A DNA stretch of 64,000 nucleotides from Pseudomonas baetica (GCF_002813455.1 NZ_PHHE01000001.1:3647001-3711000), one strand, 5' to 3'; shown: positions 1 to 12,480, counted from the first letter of the stretch. A program made the numbers and translations. The notes: generated by a model from the letters alone, not told the origin.

Positions 1-316
1 TCATCTGCCGCACGCCGTCGGCGCCGATTACATGGGTGAATTGATCGAGGCCATGACCGACCCCACGAATCAACTGCCCACCATTACGCCCGCTGGCGCC
101 CCAACCGATCTTGTGCGCTTCCAGCAACACCACGCTGAGACCGCGCTCGGCCAGTTCCAGCGCAGTGTTCAGCCCCGAGAACCCGCCGCCAACCACGCAC
201 ACGTCGGCAATCACTTCACCTTGCAGTGCCGGGTGGTCGGGCTGCGGCAAGCTGCTGGCGGCGTAGTAAGAGGCAACGTGAGGTTGGCTCGCGGTGGTTT
301 GGGCGCGGGCAGTCAT
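1..316 (-). CDS. FAD-dependent amine/amino-acid oxidoreductase, N-terminal part (PuuB-like)
   Basis: Only the first 105 codons lie in the window; the gene continues past its left edge. Reading leftward from the ATG at 316 gives a DAO-family start: a variable leader, then a Rossmann FAD-binding stretch VCVVGGGFSGLNTALELAER (about residues 40-59) and a conserved WGASGRNGGQL motif near residue 75-85. This pattern is typical of gamma-glutamylputrescine oxidases and related FAD oxidases of polyamine or amine catabolism. A second ATG at 325 adds three residues and is equally possible. It is divergent from the YkgJ-family gene at 464. A role in polyamine breakdown fits the nearby pauR-like regulator but is inference; the substrate cannot be read from this fragment. 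Confidence 0.8.
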   Translation of the reverse strand, partial: MTARAQTTASQPHVASYYAASSLPQPDHPALQGEVIADVCVVGGGFSGLNTALELAERGLSVVLLEAHKIGWGASGRNGGQLIRGVGHGLDQFTHVIGADGVRQM

Positions 317-463
317 GGGCGTCATCCAACGGCTAAGTGTCGAGAAAATTTGACGGAGGATAAGCCGCACGCGCGAACTCGGGCAACACTGGTCGGTCTG
401 CGGTGTCTGGATCTTGGCTTTTGCGGCACAATTGCGGCCTATTTCACCTTGGTCACCGCTTCG

Positions 464-817
464 ATGAGCTGCAACAGCGAGAAAATCCGCACCCTGCGCC
501 AGCAGATCCCCACGTTCGACTGTGTGCCGGGCTGTCACGACTGCTGCGGGCCGGTGACCACCTCGCCCGAAGAGATGGCGCGCCTGCCGCGCAAGACCCG
601 CGCCGAGCAGGACGCGGCGATGGAAGAGCTGAACTGTGTGCACCTGGGGCCCAATGGCTGCACGGTGTATGGCGAGCGGCCGCTGATCTGCCGGCTGTTC
701 GGCACGACGAAGACCTTGCCTTGCCCGAATGGGCGGGGGCCGGTGGAGCTGATTCATCCGAAGGTGGAGAAGCAGATTTTCGAGTACATGGCGGCAAATC
801 GGCAGGTGTTGGTTTAA
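464..817 (+). CDS. YkgJ family cysteine cluster protein
   Basis: A 117-residue protein with the CxxCxxCC-type cluster near the N-terminus (CVPGCHDCCG, about residues 19-28) followed by paired cysteines in CVHL..GCTVYGERPLICRLF. This is the PF03692 family, small proteins thought to bind zinc or an iron-sulfur centre; the cellular role is not established. The open frame extends upstream to 32, but that part overlaps the divergent oxidoreductase on the other strand and has no family similarity, so I use the ATG at 464. It stands alone between the divergent oxidoreductase and a REP doublet. Confidence 0.85.
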   Translation: MSCNSEKIRTLRQQIPTFDCVPGCHDCCGPVTTSPEEMARLPRKTRAEQDAAMEELNCVHLGPNGCTVYGERPLICRLFGTTKTLPCPNGRGPVELIHPKVEKQIFEYMAANRQVLV

Positions 818-844
818 CGGCTTCACCCGGAATCGAGTCGACGC

Positions 845-910
845 CTTCGCGAGCAAGCCCGCTCCCACAGGTGAATGCATTCCAAATGTGGGAGCGGGCT
901 TGCTCGCGAA
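845..910. repeat. REP doublet (REPIN-like)
   Basis: Two inverted REP copies, TTCGCGAGCAAGCCCGCTCC and its complement, separated by about 20 bases. It is the 'AAGCCCGC' variant seen also at 12389. It lies in the convergent gap between the cysteine-cluster gene and dadR. Confidence 0.9.
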
Positions 911-935
911 GAGGCCCGCTCAGACAGCACAAATA

Positions 936-1424
936 TCAATCCGGAATCGGCAGGCAGAGGCTCTCTTTTACCTCTTCCATCACGATATAACTCTTCGACT
1001 CACGCACATGCGGCAGTTTCAACAGAATGTCGCCCAGCAGCTTGCGGTACGAGGCCATCTCGGAAATCCGCGCCTTCACCAGATAGTCGAAATCCCCTGA
1101 CACCAGATGGCACTCCAGCACATGCGGCAGTTTCAGCACCGCGCGTCGGAACTCTTCGAAAGTGTCGCCGGATTTGTAGTCGAGGCTGATCTCGACAAAT
1201 ACCAAGAGACTACCCTTCAAGTGCTGCGGATTGAGACGGGCGTTGTAGCCCATGATGATCCCCTCTCGCTCGAGCCTGCGTACCCGCTCGGTACACGGCG
1301 TGGTGGAGAGGCCGACTTTCTCCCCGAGTTCGGTGAAGGAAATCCGCCCGTCCGCCTGCAGGATCCGCAAGATGTTGCGGTCGATCTTGTCCAGCTCACG
1401 TTTGGTCTGAGTGTTGGTACGCAT
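936..1424 (-). CDS. dadR: Lrp/AsnC-family regulator DadR
   Basis: A 162-residue Lrp/AsnC regulator: N-terminal winged HTH (DRNILRILQADGRISFTELG, then TPCTERVRRLEREGII) followed by the RAM/ligand-binding domain (LVFVEISLD ... LECHLVSGDFDYLVKARI). The start at 1424 (MRTNTQTKRELDKID) gives the usual Lrp length; the frame is open to 1472 but the extra 16 residues look unrelated. It is divergent from dadA with about 155 bp between, where its own and the dadA promoter must lie. In Pseudomonas this neighbour activates dadAX in response to alanine; here that is inferred from sequence and synteny. Confidence 0.93.
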   Translation of the reverse strand: MRTNTQTKRELDKIDRNILRILQADGRISFTELGEKVGLSTTPCTERVRRLEREGIIMGYNARLNPQHLKGSLLVFVEISLDYKSGDTFEEFRRAVLKLPHVLECHLVSGDFDYLVKARISEMASYRKLLGDILLKLPHVRESKSYIVMEEVKESLCLPIPD

Positions 1425-1579
1425 AGGGGATGCGCCTCCGTGAAAAGGGTTTTTGCCGAGAATTGTCGCCAAATATAGGCGCTTATATAGTGAAAAGCAC
1501 TGGCATTTATTTTTTACACTGCGCGCATCATTGCTCTAACAACAGACGTACGCGGCACCGCCGCGATGAGGGATACAAC

Positions 1580-2884
1580 ATGCGCGTAATGGTCTTGGGT
1601 AGCGGCGTCATCGGTACCGCCAGTGCTTACTATCTGGCCCGTGCCGGGTTTGAAGTGGTGGTGGTCGACCGGCAGCCAGCTGCGGCCATGGAGACCAGTT
1701 TCGCCAACGCCGGCCAGGTCTCGCCGGGCTATGCCTCGCCGTGGGCTGCGCCGGGCGTGCCGCTGAAGGCGATCAAGTGGCTGCTGCAACGCCACGCCCC
1801 TCTCGCGATCAAAGCTACCGCCGACATCGACCAGTACCTGTGGATGGCGCAGATGCTGCGCAACTGCACCGCCAGCCGTTATGCGGTGAACAAGGAGCGC
1901 ATGGTGCGTCTGTCCGAGTACAGCCGCGACTGCCTCGACGAACTGCGCGCCGAAACCGGTATCGCCTACGAAGGCCGCAGCCTCGGTACCACTCAGTTGT
2001 TCCGCACTCAGGCGCAACTGGATAACGCCGCCAAGGACATCGCCGTCCTGAAGGAATCCGGCGTGCCGTTTGAAGTCCTCGACCGCGCCGGCATCGCCCG
2101 CGTCGAGCCAGCCCTGGCTGGCGTGACCGACATTCTCGCCGGTGCCCTGCGCCTGCCGAACGACCAGACCGGCGACTGCCAGATCTTCACCACCCGTCTC
2201 GCCGAAATGGCGGTGAAACTGGGCGTGGAATTCCGTTTCGGCCAGGACATCCAGAAGCTCGACTTCGCCGGTGATCGCATCAACGGCGTGTGGATCGACG
2301 GCAAGCTGGAGACCGCCGACCGCTACGTGCTGGCCCTCGGCAGCTACTCGCCGCAACTGCTCAAGCCGCTGGGCATCAAGGCCCCGGTGTACCCGCTCAA
2401 GGGCTACTCGCTGACTGTGCCGATCACCAACCCGGCGATGGCCCCGACTTCGACCATTCTCGACGAGACCTACAAGGTCGCGATCACCCGTTTCGACAAC
2501 CGCATCCGCGTCGGCGGCATGGCCGAGATCGCCGGTTTTGACCTGTCGCTGAACCCGCGTCGACGCGAAACCCTGGAGATGATCGTCAACGACCTTTATC
2601 CTCAGGGCGGCAATCTGGCCGAGGCAAGCTTCTGGACCGGCCTGCGTCCGACTACGCCGGACGGCACGCCGATCGTTGGCGCCACGCCGTTCAAGAACCT
2701 GTTCCTCAACACCGGTCACGGCACGCTCGGTTGGACCATGGCGTGTGGTTCCGGTCGTTTGCTGGCCGATCTGATGGCGAAGAAAAAGCCGCAGATCAGT
2801 GCTGAAGGCCTCGATATTTCCCGTTACGGCAACAAGCCACAGGAGTCCGCAAAACATGGCAATCCAGCGCCAGCTCACCAATGA
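1580..2884 (+). CDS. dadA: D-amino acid dehydrogenase small subunit DadA
   Basis: A 434-residue FAD flavoprotein that oxidatively deaminates D-amino acids, chiefly D-alanine, to the keto acid and ammonia, passing electrons to the respiratory chain at the inner membrane. The N-terminus carries the dinucleotide-binding motif [20 protein letters not shown] and the family signature around [20 protein letters not shown]. The C-terminus has the DAO motif [14 protein letters not shown] and [16 protein letters not shown]. The ATG at 1580 follows GAGGGATACAAC. It is the first gene of dadA-ridA-dadX and is divergent from dadR, so alanine/Lrp-type control is expected. Confidence 0.97.
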   Translation: MRVMVLGSGVIGTASAYYLARAGFEVVVVDRQPAAAMETSFANAGQVSPGYASPWAAPGVPLKAIKWLLQRHAPLAIKATADIDQYLWMAQMLRNCTASRYAVNKERMVRLSEYSRDCLDELRAETGIAYEGRSLGTTQLFRTQAQLDNAAKDIAVLKESGVPFEVLDRAGIARVEPALAGVTDILAGALRLPNDQTGDCQIFTTRLAEMAVKLGVEFRFGQDIQKLDFAGDRINGVWIDGKLETADRYVLALGSYSPQLLKPLGIKAPVYPLKGYSLTVPITNPAMAPTSTILDETYKVAITRFDNRIRVGGMAEIAGFDLSLNPRRRETLEMIVNDLYPQGGNLAEASFWTGLRPTTPDGTPIVGATPFKNLFLNTGHGTLGWTMACGSGRLLADLMAKKKPQISAEGLDISRYGNKPQESAKHGNPAPAHQ

Positions 2885-3209
2885 GCGCATGAGTCAGATC
2901 GTCAGCCACAACGGCACCGTGTATCTGGCCGGGCAGGTCGGCGACGACTTCGACGCCGGGATTGAACAGCAGACCCGCGAGGTACTCGCCAATATCGAGC
3001 GCTTGCTCGATCTGGCCGGGACCGACAAACAGCATCTGCTGTCGGCAACGATCTACCTGAATGACATCGAGGCGCACTTTGCAGGGATGAATTCGGTGTG
3101 GGACCAATGGCTGCCCAAAGGCGCTGCCCCGGCCCGTGCCACCGTCGAAGCGAAGATGGCCAAGCCGAGCATCCTGGTCGAGATCTCCATCGTCGCTGCG
3201 CTGCCGTAA
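2856..3209 (+). CDS. RidA family enamine/imine deaminase
   Basis: A 117-residue YjgF/YER057c/UK114 protein. RidA enzymes hydrolyse reactive 2-aminoacrylate and other enamine/imine intermediates, which fits a position beside an amino-acid dehydrogenase and a PLP racemase. Family features are [14 protein letters not shown], the segment [20 protein letters not shown], and the C-terminal P-A-R-A-T-V-E motif with the catalytic-site arginine. Its ATG lies 29 bp inside the end of dadA, preceded by CAGGAGTCCGC, so the two genes overlap and are translationally coupled. Confidence 0.93.
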   Translation: MAIQRQLTNERMSQIVSHNGTVYLAGQVGDDFDAGIEQQTREVLANIERLLDLAGTDKQHLLSATIYLNDIEAHFAGMNSVWDQWLPKGAAPARATVEAKMAKPSILVEISIVAALP

Positions 3210-3304
3210 CACGTAGTAAAGATCCCTCTCCCGGTGCTGTTGGCGGTTCACACCGTCAGCCAGCGCCGGTTTTTCTTCCCATGACCGCCAAGAAGTCTGC
3301 TGCC

Positions 3305-4378
3305 ATGCGTCCTGCCCGTGCCCTGATCGACCTAGAAGCCCTGCGCCACAACTACCGAATTGCCCGCGAAGTCACCGGCGCCAAGGCGCTTGCGGTGATC
3401 AAGGCCGATGCCTATGGCCATGGCGCGGTGCGCTGCGCCCAGGCACTGGAAGCTGAGGCCGACGGCTTTGCGGTTGCTTGTATCGAAGAGGCGCTGGAGC
3501 TGCGCGCCGCCGGCATTCGTGCCCCGGTGTTGTTGCTTGAAGGGATTTTCGAGGCCAATGAGCTCGCGCTGATCGTCGAGCATGATTTCTGGTGTGTGGT
3601 GCATTCGCTGTGGCAGCTCGAAGCGATCGAGCAGGCAGGGCTGAGCAAACCGATCACCGTGTGGCTGAAGCTCGACTCCGGCATGCACCGCGTCGGTCTG
3701 CATCCGAAGGATTACCAGGCGGCCTATCAACGGCTGCTGGCCAGCGGCAAAGTGGCGAAGATCGTGCTGATGAGCCACTTCGCCCGCGCCGATGAGTTGC
3801 ACGAACAGAGCAGCGCCGATCAGGTCGCAGTATTTGAAACCGCGCGTCAGGGCCTGGCGGCCGAAGTCAGCCTGCGCAATTCGCCGGCCGTGCTCGGTTG
3901 GCCGCAGATCCACAGCGACTGGGTACGCCCGGGCATCATGCTTTATGGCGCGACGCCGTTCGAAGAATCCAACGCGGTGGCCGAGCGCCTGCGACCGGTG
4001 ATGACGCTGGAATCGAAAGTGATCTGCGTGCGTGAGTTGCCTGCTGGCGAACCGGTGGGTTACGGCGCCAGATTCATCACCGACAAGCCGATGCGCATCG
4101 GCGTGGTCGCCATGGGCTACGCCGACGGCTACCCGCGTCAAGTCCCGACCGGCACGCCAGTGCTGGTGGCCGGCCAACGCAGTCGCATCATCGGCCGCGT
4201 GTCGATGGACATGCTGTGTATCGACCTTACCGATGTGCCTGAAGCGGGCCTGGGTTCGACTGTCGAGTTGTGGGGCAAAAATATCCTCGCCAGCGAAGTG
4301 GCGAAGTGGGCTGACACCATTCCCTACCAGATTTTCTGCAACCTGCATCGAGTGCCAAGGCTCTATTCCGAGGGTTGA
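3305..4378 (+). CDS. dadX: Catabolic alanine racemase DadX
   Basis: A 357-residue fold-type III PLP racemase converting L-alanine to D-alanine for DadA. The PLP lysine is in [11 protein letters not shown] (residues 30-40); the second catalytic region is GYGARFITD, and the C-terminal [12 protein letters not shown] is diagnostic. I use the ATG at 3305 ([18 protein letters not shown]); the frame is open far upstream but without similarity. It lies 95 bp after ridA, probably in the same transcript. An anabolic alr elsewhere is expected but not visible here. Confidence 0.95.
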   Translation: MRPARALIDLEALRHNYRIAREVTGAKALAVIKADAYGHGAVRCAQALEAEADGFAVACIEEALELRAAGIRAPVLLLEGIFEANELALIVEHDFWCVVHSLWQLEAIEQAGLSKPITVWLKLDSGMHRVGLHPKDYQAAYQRLLASGKVAKIVLMSHFARADELHEQSSADQVAVFETARQGLAAEVSLRNSPAVLGWPQIHSDWVRPGIMLYGATPFEESNAVAERLRPVMTLESKVICVRELPAGEPVGYGARFITDKPMRIGVVAMGYADGYPRQVPTGTPVLVAGQRSRIIGRVSMDMLCIDLTDVPEAGLGSTVELWGKNILASEVAKWADTIPYQIFCNLHRVPRLYSEG

Positions 4379-4466
4379 AGCCGCTGCGGAGCCCACGTGT
4401 TGTAAATACTGAACGCTGTCGCCATGATAACGCTCAATATTCTTACAACATCAGGAGGCTCCCGCC

Positions 4467-5015
4467 TTGGACGTCGGTGAACGACTGCAATCGATCCGCA
4501 AGCTCAAAGGGCTTTCCCAGCGTGAACTCGCCAAGCGCGCGGGCGTCACCAACAGCACCATTTCGATGATCGAAAAGAACAGCGTCAGCCCTTCGATCAG
4601 TTCGCTGAGGAAGGTGCTTGGCGGCATTCCCATGTCCATGGTCGAGTTCTTTTCCGAAGAAATACTCCAGGAAATACCGACCCAGATCGTCTACAAGGCC
4701 AACGAGCTGATCGACATTTCCGACGGCGCCGTGACCATGAAGCTGGTCGGGCGCGCGCACCCCAGCCGCGCTATCGCCTTCCTCAACGAAATCTACCCAC
4801 CGGGCGCCGACACCGGCGAAGAAATGCTCACCCACGAGGGCGAGGAAACCGGGATTCTGGTCGAAGGTCGTCTGGAATTGGTGGTGGGCCTGGAAACTTT
4901 TATTCTCGAAGCTGGCGATAGCTACTATTTTGAAAGTACCAAGCCGCATCGTTTCCGTAATCCGTTCGATTTACCTGCGCGACTAATCAGCGCAGCAACA
5001 CCAGCGAATTTTTAA
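4467..5015 (+). CDS. pauR: XRE-cupin transcriptional regulator, PauR-like
   Basis: A 182-residue regulator: HTH_3 at residues 1-60 (LQSIRKLKGLSQRELAKRAG ... NSTISMIEKNSVSPSISSL) and a C-terminal cupin (about residues 105-175, EEMLTHEGEETGILVEGRLEL ... DSYYFESTKPHRFRN). It begins at a TTG 8 nt after a strong AGGAGG (4453-4458); no ATG lies nearby in frame. In P. aeruginosa the gene at this position is PauR, a repressor of polyamine catabolic promoters that responds to polyamines. The assignment here rests on architecture and synteny. Confidence 0.85.
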   Translation: MDVGERLQSIRKLKGLSQRELAKRAGVTNSTISMIEKNSVSPSISSLRKVLGGIPMSMVEFFSEEILQEIPTQIVYKANELIDISDGAVTMKLVGRAHPSRAIAFLNEIYPPGADTGEEMLTHEGEETGILVEGRLELVVGLETFILEAGDSYYFESTKPHRFRNPFDLPARLISAATPANF

Positions 5016-5185
5016 AGATAGAGGCGCCAAGCCATGACGGCGAAGGCGTTCGGACAGTTTATCTACCGTGCGGTATAACCCCTTCGACTATGGGGTTGTT
5101 TCAGTGTGGCGGGCTACCCGCTATACTTGCGCCCGCCTGCGAACCGTGGCCGCAGGCGTGAATAGCCACCATTGAGGGTGAACGC

Positions 5186-5611
5186 GTGAACCTAATTATG
5201 AAAATGCTGGCTGCACCAGCAACCGTACTGGCCCTCTGGGCTGTCAGCGCTCAAGCTGCGACGAATGACGACATCGCCAAGCGCCTCGAGCCTGTTGGCC
5301 AGGTGTGTGTCCAGGGTCAGGAATGCAAGGGAATGGAAGTGGCTGCAACTGCTGGCGGTGGTGATGCCAAGACTCCAGACTCAATCATTGCCAAACATTG
5401 CAACGCTTGCCATGGCTCCGGCCTGTTGGGTGCGCCGAAGATTGGTGACACCGCAGCGTGGAAAGAGCGTGCCGATCACCAGGGCGGCCTCGACGGCATC
5501 CTGGCCAAGGCCATCACCGGCATCAATGCGATGCCGCCAAAAGGCACCTGCGCCGATTGCACCGATGCCGACCTGAAAGGCGCGATCGAGAAGATGTCCG
5601 GCCTGAAATAA
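5186..5611 (+). CDS. Periplasmic cytochrome c5 family protein
   Basis: A 141-residue secreted monohaem cytochrome. A signal peptide (about residues 1-24, LAAPATVLALWAVSAQA) is followed by the haem motif CNACH (HCNACHGSGLLGAPKIGD) with a distal Met in NAMPPKGTC. Extra cysteine pairs (CVQGQEC near residue 41, CADC near the C-terminus) are typical of c5-type proteins. The GTG at 5186 has GAGGGTGAAC upstream; an in-frame ATG at 5198 would shorten the signal peptide by four residues. It is followed by a strong terminator. Confidence 0.9.
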   Translation: MNLIMKMLAAPATVLALWAVSAQAATNDDIAKRLEPVGQVCVQGQECKGMEVAATAGGGDAKTPDSIIAKHCNACHGSGLLGAPKIGDTAAWKERADHQGGLDGILAKAITGINAMPPKGTCADCTDADLKGAIEKMSGLK

Positions 5612-5624
5612 GCCGCGTTTCTGA

Positions 5625-5653
5625 TGAAAAAAACCGTCTTCGGACGGTTTTTT
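5625..5653 (+). terminator. Rho-independent terminator after cytochrome c5
   Basis: AAAACCGTC-TTCG-GACGGTTTT hairpin with a T-rich 3' side, 13 bases after the cytochrome stop codon. Confidence 0.9.
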
Positions 5654-5746
5654 TGTGCCTGCGATTCAAGCCTTGGGCTGTCCTTTGCAGCAAAGTCGAG
5701 GCAAGCTCGGTCTACCTCTATTCACGGAACGGGCAGGAGGCTTCAG

Positions 5747-7669
<1,923 letters not shown>

Positions 7670-7688
7670 CTGCCCATCGCAAAACCCA

Positions 7689-7780
7689 CTGTGGGAGCGA
7701 GCCTGCTCGCGAAAGCGGTGTATCAGTCAACCAAAATGTCGACTGACCCTAAGCATTCGCGAGCAGGCTCGCTCCCACAG
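7689..7780. repeat. REP doublet
   Basis: Inverted pair of TGTGGGAGCGAGCCTGCTCG-type units about 50 bases apart, in the convergent gap between the acyl-CoA hydrolase gene and xpt. Confidence 0.92.
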
Positions 7781-7801
7781 GGGTAATGCGGTATTGCTGG
7801 A

Positions 7802-8404
<603 letters not shown>

Positions 8405-8430
8405 CTAAGCTTTAAAAAAAGTGGTCAATT

Positions 8431-10440
8431 CTAGCGCTTTAACATCGCGCGTATATCAGCCAATGCGCTGTTGCCGCGCACGGCTTTGACTTCGGTCGGT
8501 GTGTCGTCGTTGCCTTCCCACGCCAGATCGTCCGGCGGCAGCTCATCGAGGAAGCGGCTCGGCGCGCAATCGATGATCTCGCCGTACTGCTTGCGCTTGG
8601 CGGCGAAGGTGAAGGCCAGGGTCTGACGCGCGCGGGTAATGCCCACGTAGGCCAGGCGGCGTTCTTCTTCGATGGTGTCGGCTTCGATGCTGGAGCGGTG
8701 CGGGAGGATTTCCTCTTCCATGCCCATGATGAACACGTATGGGAATTCCAGACCCTTGGACGCATGCAGCGTCATCATCTGCACGCCTTCGGCGCCGTCC
8801 TCTTCTTCCTGCTGACGTTCCAGCATGTCGCGCAGGACCAGTTTGCCTATGGCGTCCTCGACGGTCATTTCGCCTTCTTCGTCCTTCTCGAGGGTGTTTT
8901 TCAACGCCTCGATCAGGAACCAGACGTTACTCATCCGGTAATCGGCAGCCTTGTCGCTGGAGCTGTTGGTGCGCAGCCAGTTCTCGTAGTCGATGTCCAT
9001 GACCATGCTGCGCAGCGCCGAGATCGGGTCTTCGCCGGCACACTGCTCGCGGACCTTGTCCATGAAGCGCTTGAAGCGCGACAGGCGATCGGTGAAGCGG
9101 CTGTCCAGATGCTCGCCCAGGCCGATTTCGTCGGTGGCGGCGTACATCGAGATCTTGCGTTCGGTGGCGTAGTTGCCAAGTTTTTCCAGGGTGGTCGAGC
9201 CGATTTCACGGCGCGGCACGTTGATCACCCGCAGGAAGGCGTTGTCGTCGTCCGGGTTCACGATCAGGCGGAAGTAGGCCATCAGGTCCTTCACTTCCTG
9301 ACGGCCGAAGAAGCTGTTGCCGCCGCTCAGGCGATACGGCACCTGGTGGTGCTGCAGTTTCAGCTCGATCAGCTTGGCCTGGTAGTTACCGCGATAGAGG
9401 ATCGCGAAATCGCTGTACGGGCGGTCGGTGCGCAAGTGCAGGCTGAGGATTTCCATGGCCACGCGCTCGGCTTCGGCGTCCTCGTTGCGGCAGCGGATCA
9501 CGCGGATCTCATCGCCGTGGCCCATCTCACTCCACAGCTGTTTCTCGAATTCGTGCGGGTTGTTCGAGATCAGCACGTTGGCGCAACGCAGGATGCGGCT
9601 GGTGGAGCGGTAGTTCTGCTCGAGCATCACCACTTTCAAGGACGGATAGTCGTCCTTGAGCAGCATCAGGTTTTCCGGCCGTGCGCCGCGCCAGGCGTAG
9701 ATCGACTGGTCGTCGTCGCCTACTACGGTGAACTGGTTGCGCTTGCCGATCAGCATCTTTACCAGCAGGTACTGGCTGGCGTTGGTGTCCTGGTATTCGT
9801 CGACGAGCAGATAGCGAACCTTGTTCTGCCACTTTTCGAGAATGTCGGCGTGCTCTTCGAAGAGTTTTACCGGCAGCAGGATCAGGTCGTCGAAGTCCAC
9901 CGCGTTGAACGCCTTGAGCGTGCGCTGATAGTGGGTGTAGACGATGGCGGCGGTCTGCTCTTTCGGGTTACGCGCGTTTTCCAGCGCCTGCGGCGGCAGG
10001 ATCAGGTCGTTTTTCCAGGCGCCGATCATGTTCTTGATCTCGTCGACGCCGTCGTCGCCCGCGTATTCCTTTTGCATGATGTCGGTCATCAAGGACTTCA
10101 CGTCGGTCTCGTCGAAAATCGAGAAACCGGGTTTGTAGCCCAACCGCGCATGTTCCTTGCGGATGATGTTCAGGCCCAGGTTGTGGAAGGTGCAGACCGT
10201 CAGGCCGCGACCTTCGCCGGCACGCAGCAGGGTGCCGACCCGTTCCTTCATCTCGCGCGCAGCCTTGTTGGTGAAGGTCATGGCGACGATGTACTGGGCG
10301 CGGATGCCGCAGTTCTGGATCAGGTGCGCGATTTTGCGCGTGATCACGCTGGTCTTGCCGGAGCCAGCACCGGCGAGCACCAATAGAGGGCCGCCGACGT
10401 AGTTCACGGCTTCTTGCTGCCGGGGATTGAGTCGGGACAT
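8431..10440 (-). CDS. rep: ATP-dependent DNA helicase Rep
   Basis: A 669-residue superfamily 1A 3'-5' helicase that removes roadblocks ahead of replication forks. Motif I is AGAGSGKT (residues 20-27), motif II VDEYQDTN, motif III VGDDDQSIYAWRGA, motif V/VI LHASKGLEFPYVF and YVGITRARQ. Length and motif spacing fit Rep rather than UvrD (about 720-730 residues). The start MSRLNPRQQEAVNYVGGPLLVLAG is the family's usual N-terminus. It is divergent from the c-di-GMP gene with 262 bp of AT-richer intergenic sequence that should hold both promoters. Confidence 0.95.
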   Translation of the reverse strand: MSRLNPRQQEAVNYVGGPLLVLAGAGSGKTSVITRKIAHLIQNCGIRAQYIVAMTFTNKAAREMKERVGTLLRAGEGRGLTVCTFHNLGLNIIRKEHARLGYKPGFSIFDETDVKSLMTDIMQKEYAGDDGVDEIKNMIGAWKNDLILPPQALENARNPKEQTAAIVYTHYQRTLKAFNAVDFDDLILLPVKLFEEHADILEKWQNKVRYLLVDEYQDTNASQYLLVKMLIGKRNQFTVVGDDDQSIYAWRGARPENLMLLKDDYPSLKVVMLEQNYRSTSRILRCANVLISNNPHEFEKQLWSEMGHGDEIRVIRCRNEDAEAERVAMEILSLHLRTDRPYSDFAILYRGNYQAKLIELKLQHHQVPYRLSGGNSFFGRQEVKDLMAYFRLIVNPDDDNAFLRVINVPRREIGSTTLEKLGNYATERKISMYAATDEIGLGEHLDSRFTDRLSRFKRFMDKVREQCAGEDPISALRSMVMDIDYENWLRTNSSSDKAADYRMSNVWFLIEALKNTLEKDEEGEMTVEDAIGKLVLRDMLERQQEEEDGAEGVQMMTLHASKGLEFPYVFIMGMEEEILPHRSSIEADTIEEERRLAYVGITRARQTLAFTFAAKRKQYGEIIDCAPSRFLDELPPDDLAWEGNDDTPTEVKAVRGNSALADIRAMLKR

Positions 10441-10702
10441 ACGAAAATTCGGGAGTCGTTGACGAAATGGGCCGGCATTTTAACAGGCTCAGCGATTTGT
10501 GCTGGTCTGTCCGACTTGTGACGTACCACGCGATTCAAATTTGCCGGTTTTGTTACTTTCACGCAGGATGCGCGGAGATTTTGCGGCTAATGTTCTCATT
10601 CGTGACACAAAATAACGTTCTGATAACCATTGTCATTTGGTCATTGAAGGGCGCAACGGCATAATGCCCCGCCCACATCATTGCAGAGTCTAGGGAGCTA
10701 GC

Positions 10703-12376
10703 TTGTCTACGCCTGTCGAACCCTTGCGTTTGCTGCTACTGGCCGAAGAGCCAGCGTGGACAGCGTTATTGCGCGAGTGTCTGGCTCCGATGGGGAGCGC
10801 GGCGGTGCTGATCAGCGCGCCGAGCTGGGAGTCGGTCAGCAGTTTGTTCGAAGACAACCGCCACGCGGTGCTGTTGACCCTTCCGGCGTTGCAACCGGCC
10901 CCGGGCCGTTGCAGCCTGCCAACGGTATTGCTGCTGGATCACGAGCCGGCCACCGCGCCCGTTGGTGTCAGCGACTGGCTGGTGTTCGATGCCCTCGACG
11001 CCGGCATGCTGCGCCGTTGCCTGCGCCACGTGCGCGAACGTGGCGTGCTGGAAAACACCCTGCAACGCCTCGCCGAACAGGATCCGCTCACCGGCATCGC
11101 CAACCGCCAGGGTTTCCAGACCTTGCTGGCGGCGCGCCTCGCGGAAAACGACGGCCGTGGCCTGGCCCTCGGGCATCTTGATCTCGATAACTTCCGCCAT
11201 GCCAACGACGCCCTCGGCCATCAGGCCGGCGACCGCTTGATTCTGCAAGTCGTCGCACGGCTGAAAAGTCAGCTGGAGGCCGGCGATCAACTGGCGCGGC
11301 TGGGCAGCGACGAATTCGCCTTGCTGATCGACACCCGCCGTGCACCGCAACGCGCCGAGTGGATGGCCGAACGCATCACCGAGGCCTTGGCCGAACCTTA
11401 CTGGGTCGATGGCGAAAGCCTGTTGATTGGTTCGAGCCTTGGCATCGCCCATGCCCGCGCACAGGGCGGCGCCGATCCGCTGATGTGGCATGCGCACATT
11501 GCCATGCAACAAGCGAAAAGCACGCAGGGCTGCACTTTTCATATCTTCAACGAACGCATCAACCGCAACGCGCGGAGCATGGCCGACCTCGAAAGCGAGC
11601 TGCGCCGGGCCTTGCGTCGCGATGAACTGGAACTGCACTACCAGCCACGGCTGAATCTTGAGGACGGCCAGATCGTCGGCCTCGAAGCCTTGGTACGCTG
11701 GCGCCATGGCGAACGCGGGCTGCTGCCGCCGAGTGAGTTCGTGCCACTGGCCGAGCAGAGCGGTTTGATCGTGCCGCTAGGCTACTGGGTGATTTCCCGT
11801 GCCCTGCGCGACATGCAGGCGCTGCGCGAGCGAGGTCTGCCGGCGCTGCACATGGCAATCAACCTGTCGTTCCGCCAGTTTCAGGACAGCCAGTTGCTGC
11901 CGACGCTCAGTCGGTTGATTGCCGAACGCGGCGTCGAGGCGCAGTGGCTGGAGTTTGAACTCACCGAAACGGCCGTGATGCGCCGCAGCGATCTGGTCAA
12001 ACAGACCATGGACGCCCTCGGTCGCCTCGGCGTGCGTTTCTCGCTGGATGACTTTGGTACCGGGTTCTCGTCGTTCGTGCACCTCAACAGCCTGCCGATC
12101 ACCTTGCTGAAAATCGACAAGAGCTTCGTCGGCGGTATGGAGCAACGCGAAGAGAATCGCAAACTGGTGCACGCGATGATCAACCTCGCGCACAACCTGC
12201 ACCTGGAAGTGGTGGCCGAAGGGGTGGAAACTCCGGAGCAGCTGGAACTGCTGCGCGGGTTTGGATGCGATCAGGTGCAGGGGTATCTGATCAGCCGGCC
12301 GTTGCCGTTGGCGGAATTGGTTGAATATCTAACCTTCGGTTCTAGCCAGCAGCCAGCCCTCGAAGTTGTGAGCTGA
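10703..12376 (+). CDS. Degenerate GGDEF plus EAL c-di-GMP phosphodiesterase (ProE-like)
   Basis: A 557-residue protein: N-terminal receiver-like segment (1-120), GGDEF domain (about 125-290) and EAL domain (about 305-545). The diguanylate cyclase signature is degenerate (RLGSDEFALL, GSDEF in place of GGDEF), while the EAL domain looks intact: GLEALVRW, FELTETAVMR, LDDFGTGFSSF and KIDKSFV. The expected activity is therefore c-di-GMP hydrolysis. It occupies the position of ProE in P. aeruginosa. Start is the TTG at 10703 behind TAGGGAGCTAGC; no ATG is available near the family start. Confidence 0.88.
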   Translation: MSTPVEPLRLLLLAEEPAWTALLRECLAPMGSAAVLISAPSWESVSSLFEDNRHAVLLTLPALQPAPGRCSLPTVLLLDHEPATAPVGVSDWLVFDALDAGMLRRCLRHVRERGVLENTLQRLAEQDPLTGIANRQGFQTLLAARLAENDGRGLALGHLDLDNFRHANDALGHQAGDRLILQVVARLKSQLEAGDQLARLGSDEFALLIDTRRAPQRAEWMAERITEALAEPYWVDGESLLIGSSLGIAHARAQGGADPLMWHAHIAMQQAKSTQGCTFHIFNERINRNARSMADLESELRRALRRDELELHYQPRLNLEDGQIVGLEALVRWRHGERGLLPPSEFVPLAEQSGLIVPLGYWVISRALRDMQALRERGLPALHMAINLSFRQFQDSQLLPTLSRLIAERGVEAQWLEFELTETAVMRRSDLVKQTMDALGRLGVRFSLDDFGTGFSSFVHLNSLPITLLKIDKSFVGGMEQREENRKLVHAMINLAHNLHLEVVAEGVETPEQLELLRGFGCDQVQGYLISRPLPLAELVEYLTFGSSQQPALEVVS

Positions 12377-12388
12377 ACACGAAACCTA

Positions 12389-12480
12389 ATGTGGGAGCGG
12401 GCTTGCTCGCGAAGACGTCGTGTCAGTCAGAGCATGTGCTGCCTGACCCACCGCTTTCGCGAGCAAGCCCGCTCCCACAG
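12389..12480. repeat. REP doublet
   Basis: Inverted TGTGGGAGCGGGCTTGCTCG units in the convergent gap between the EAL gene and the MATE gene; same sub-type as the copy at 845. Confidence 0.92.

Noticed and set aside
32..463. N-terminal extension of the cysteine-cluster protein
   Set aside because: It overlaps the divergent FAD oxidoreductase start and lies outside the family domain.
1514..2890. 458-codon minus-strand frame opposite dadA
   Set aside because: Antisense shadow; DadA motifs on the plus strand are decisive.
8698..10386. 562-codon plus-strand frame opposite rep
   Set aside because: Shadow of the Rep helicase gene; Val/Gly/His-rich with no motif.
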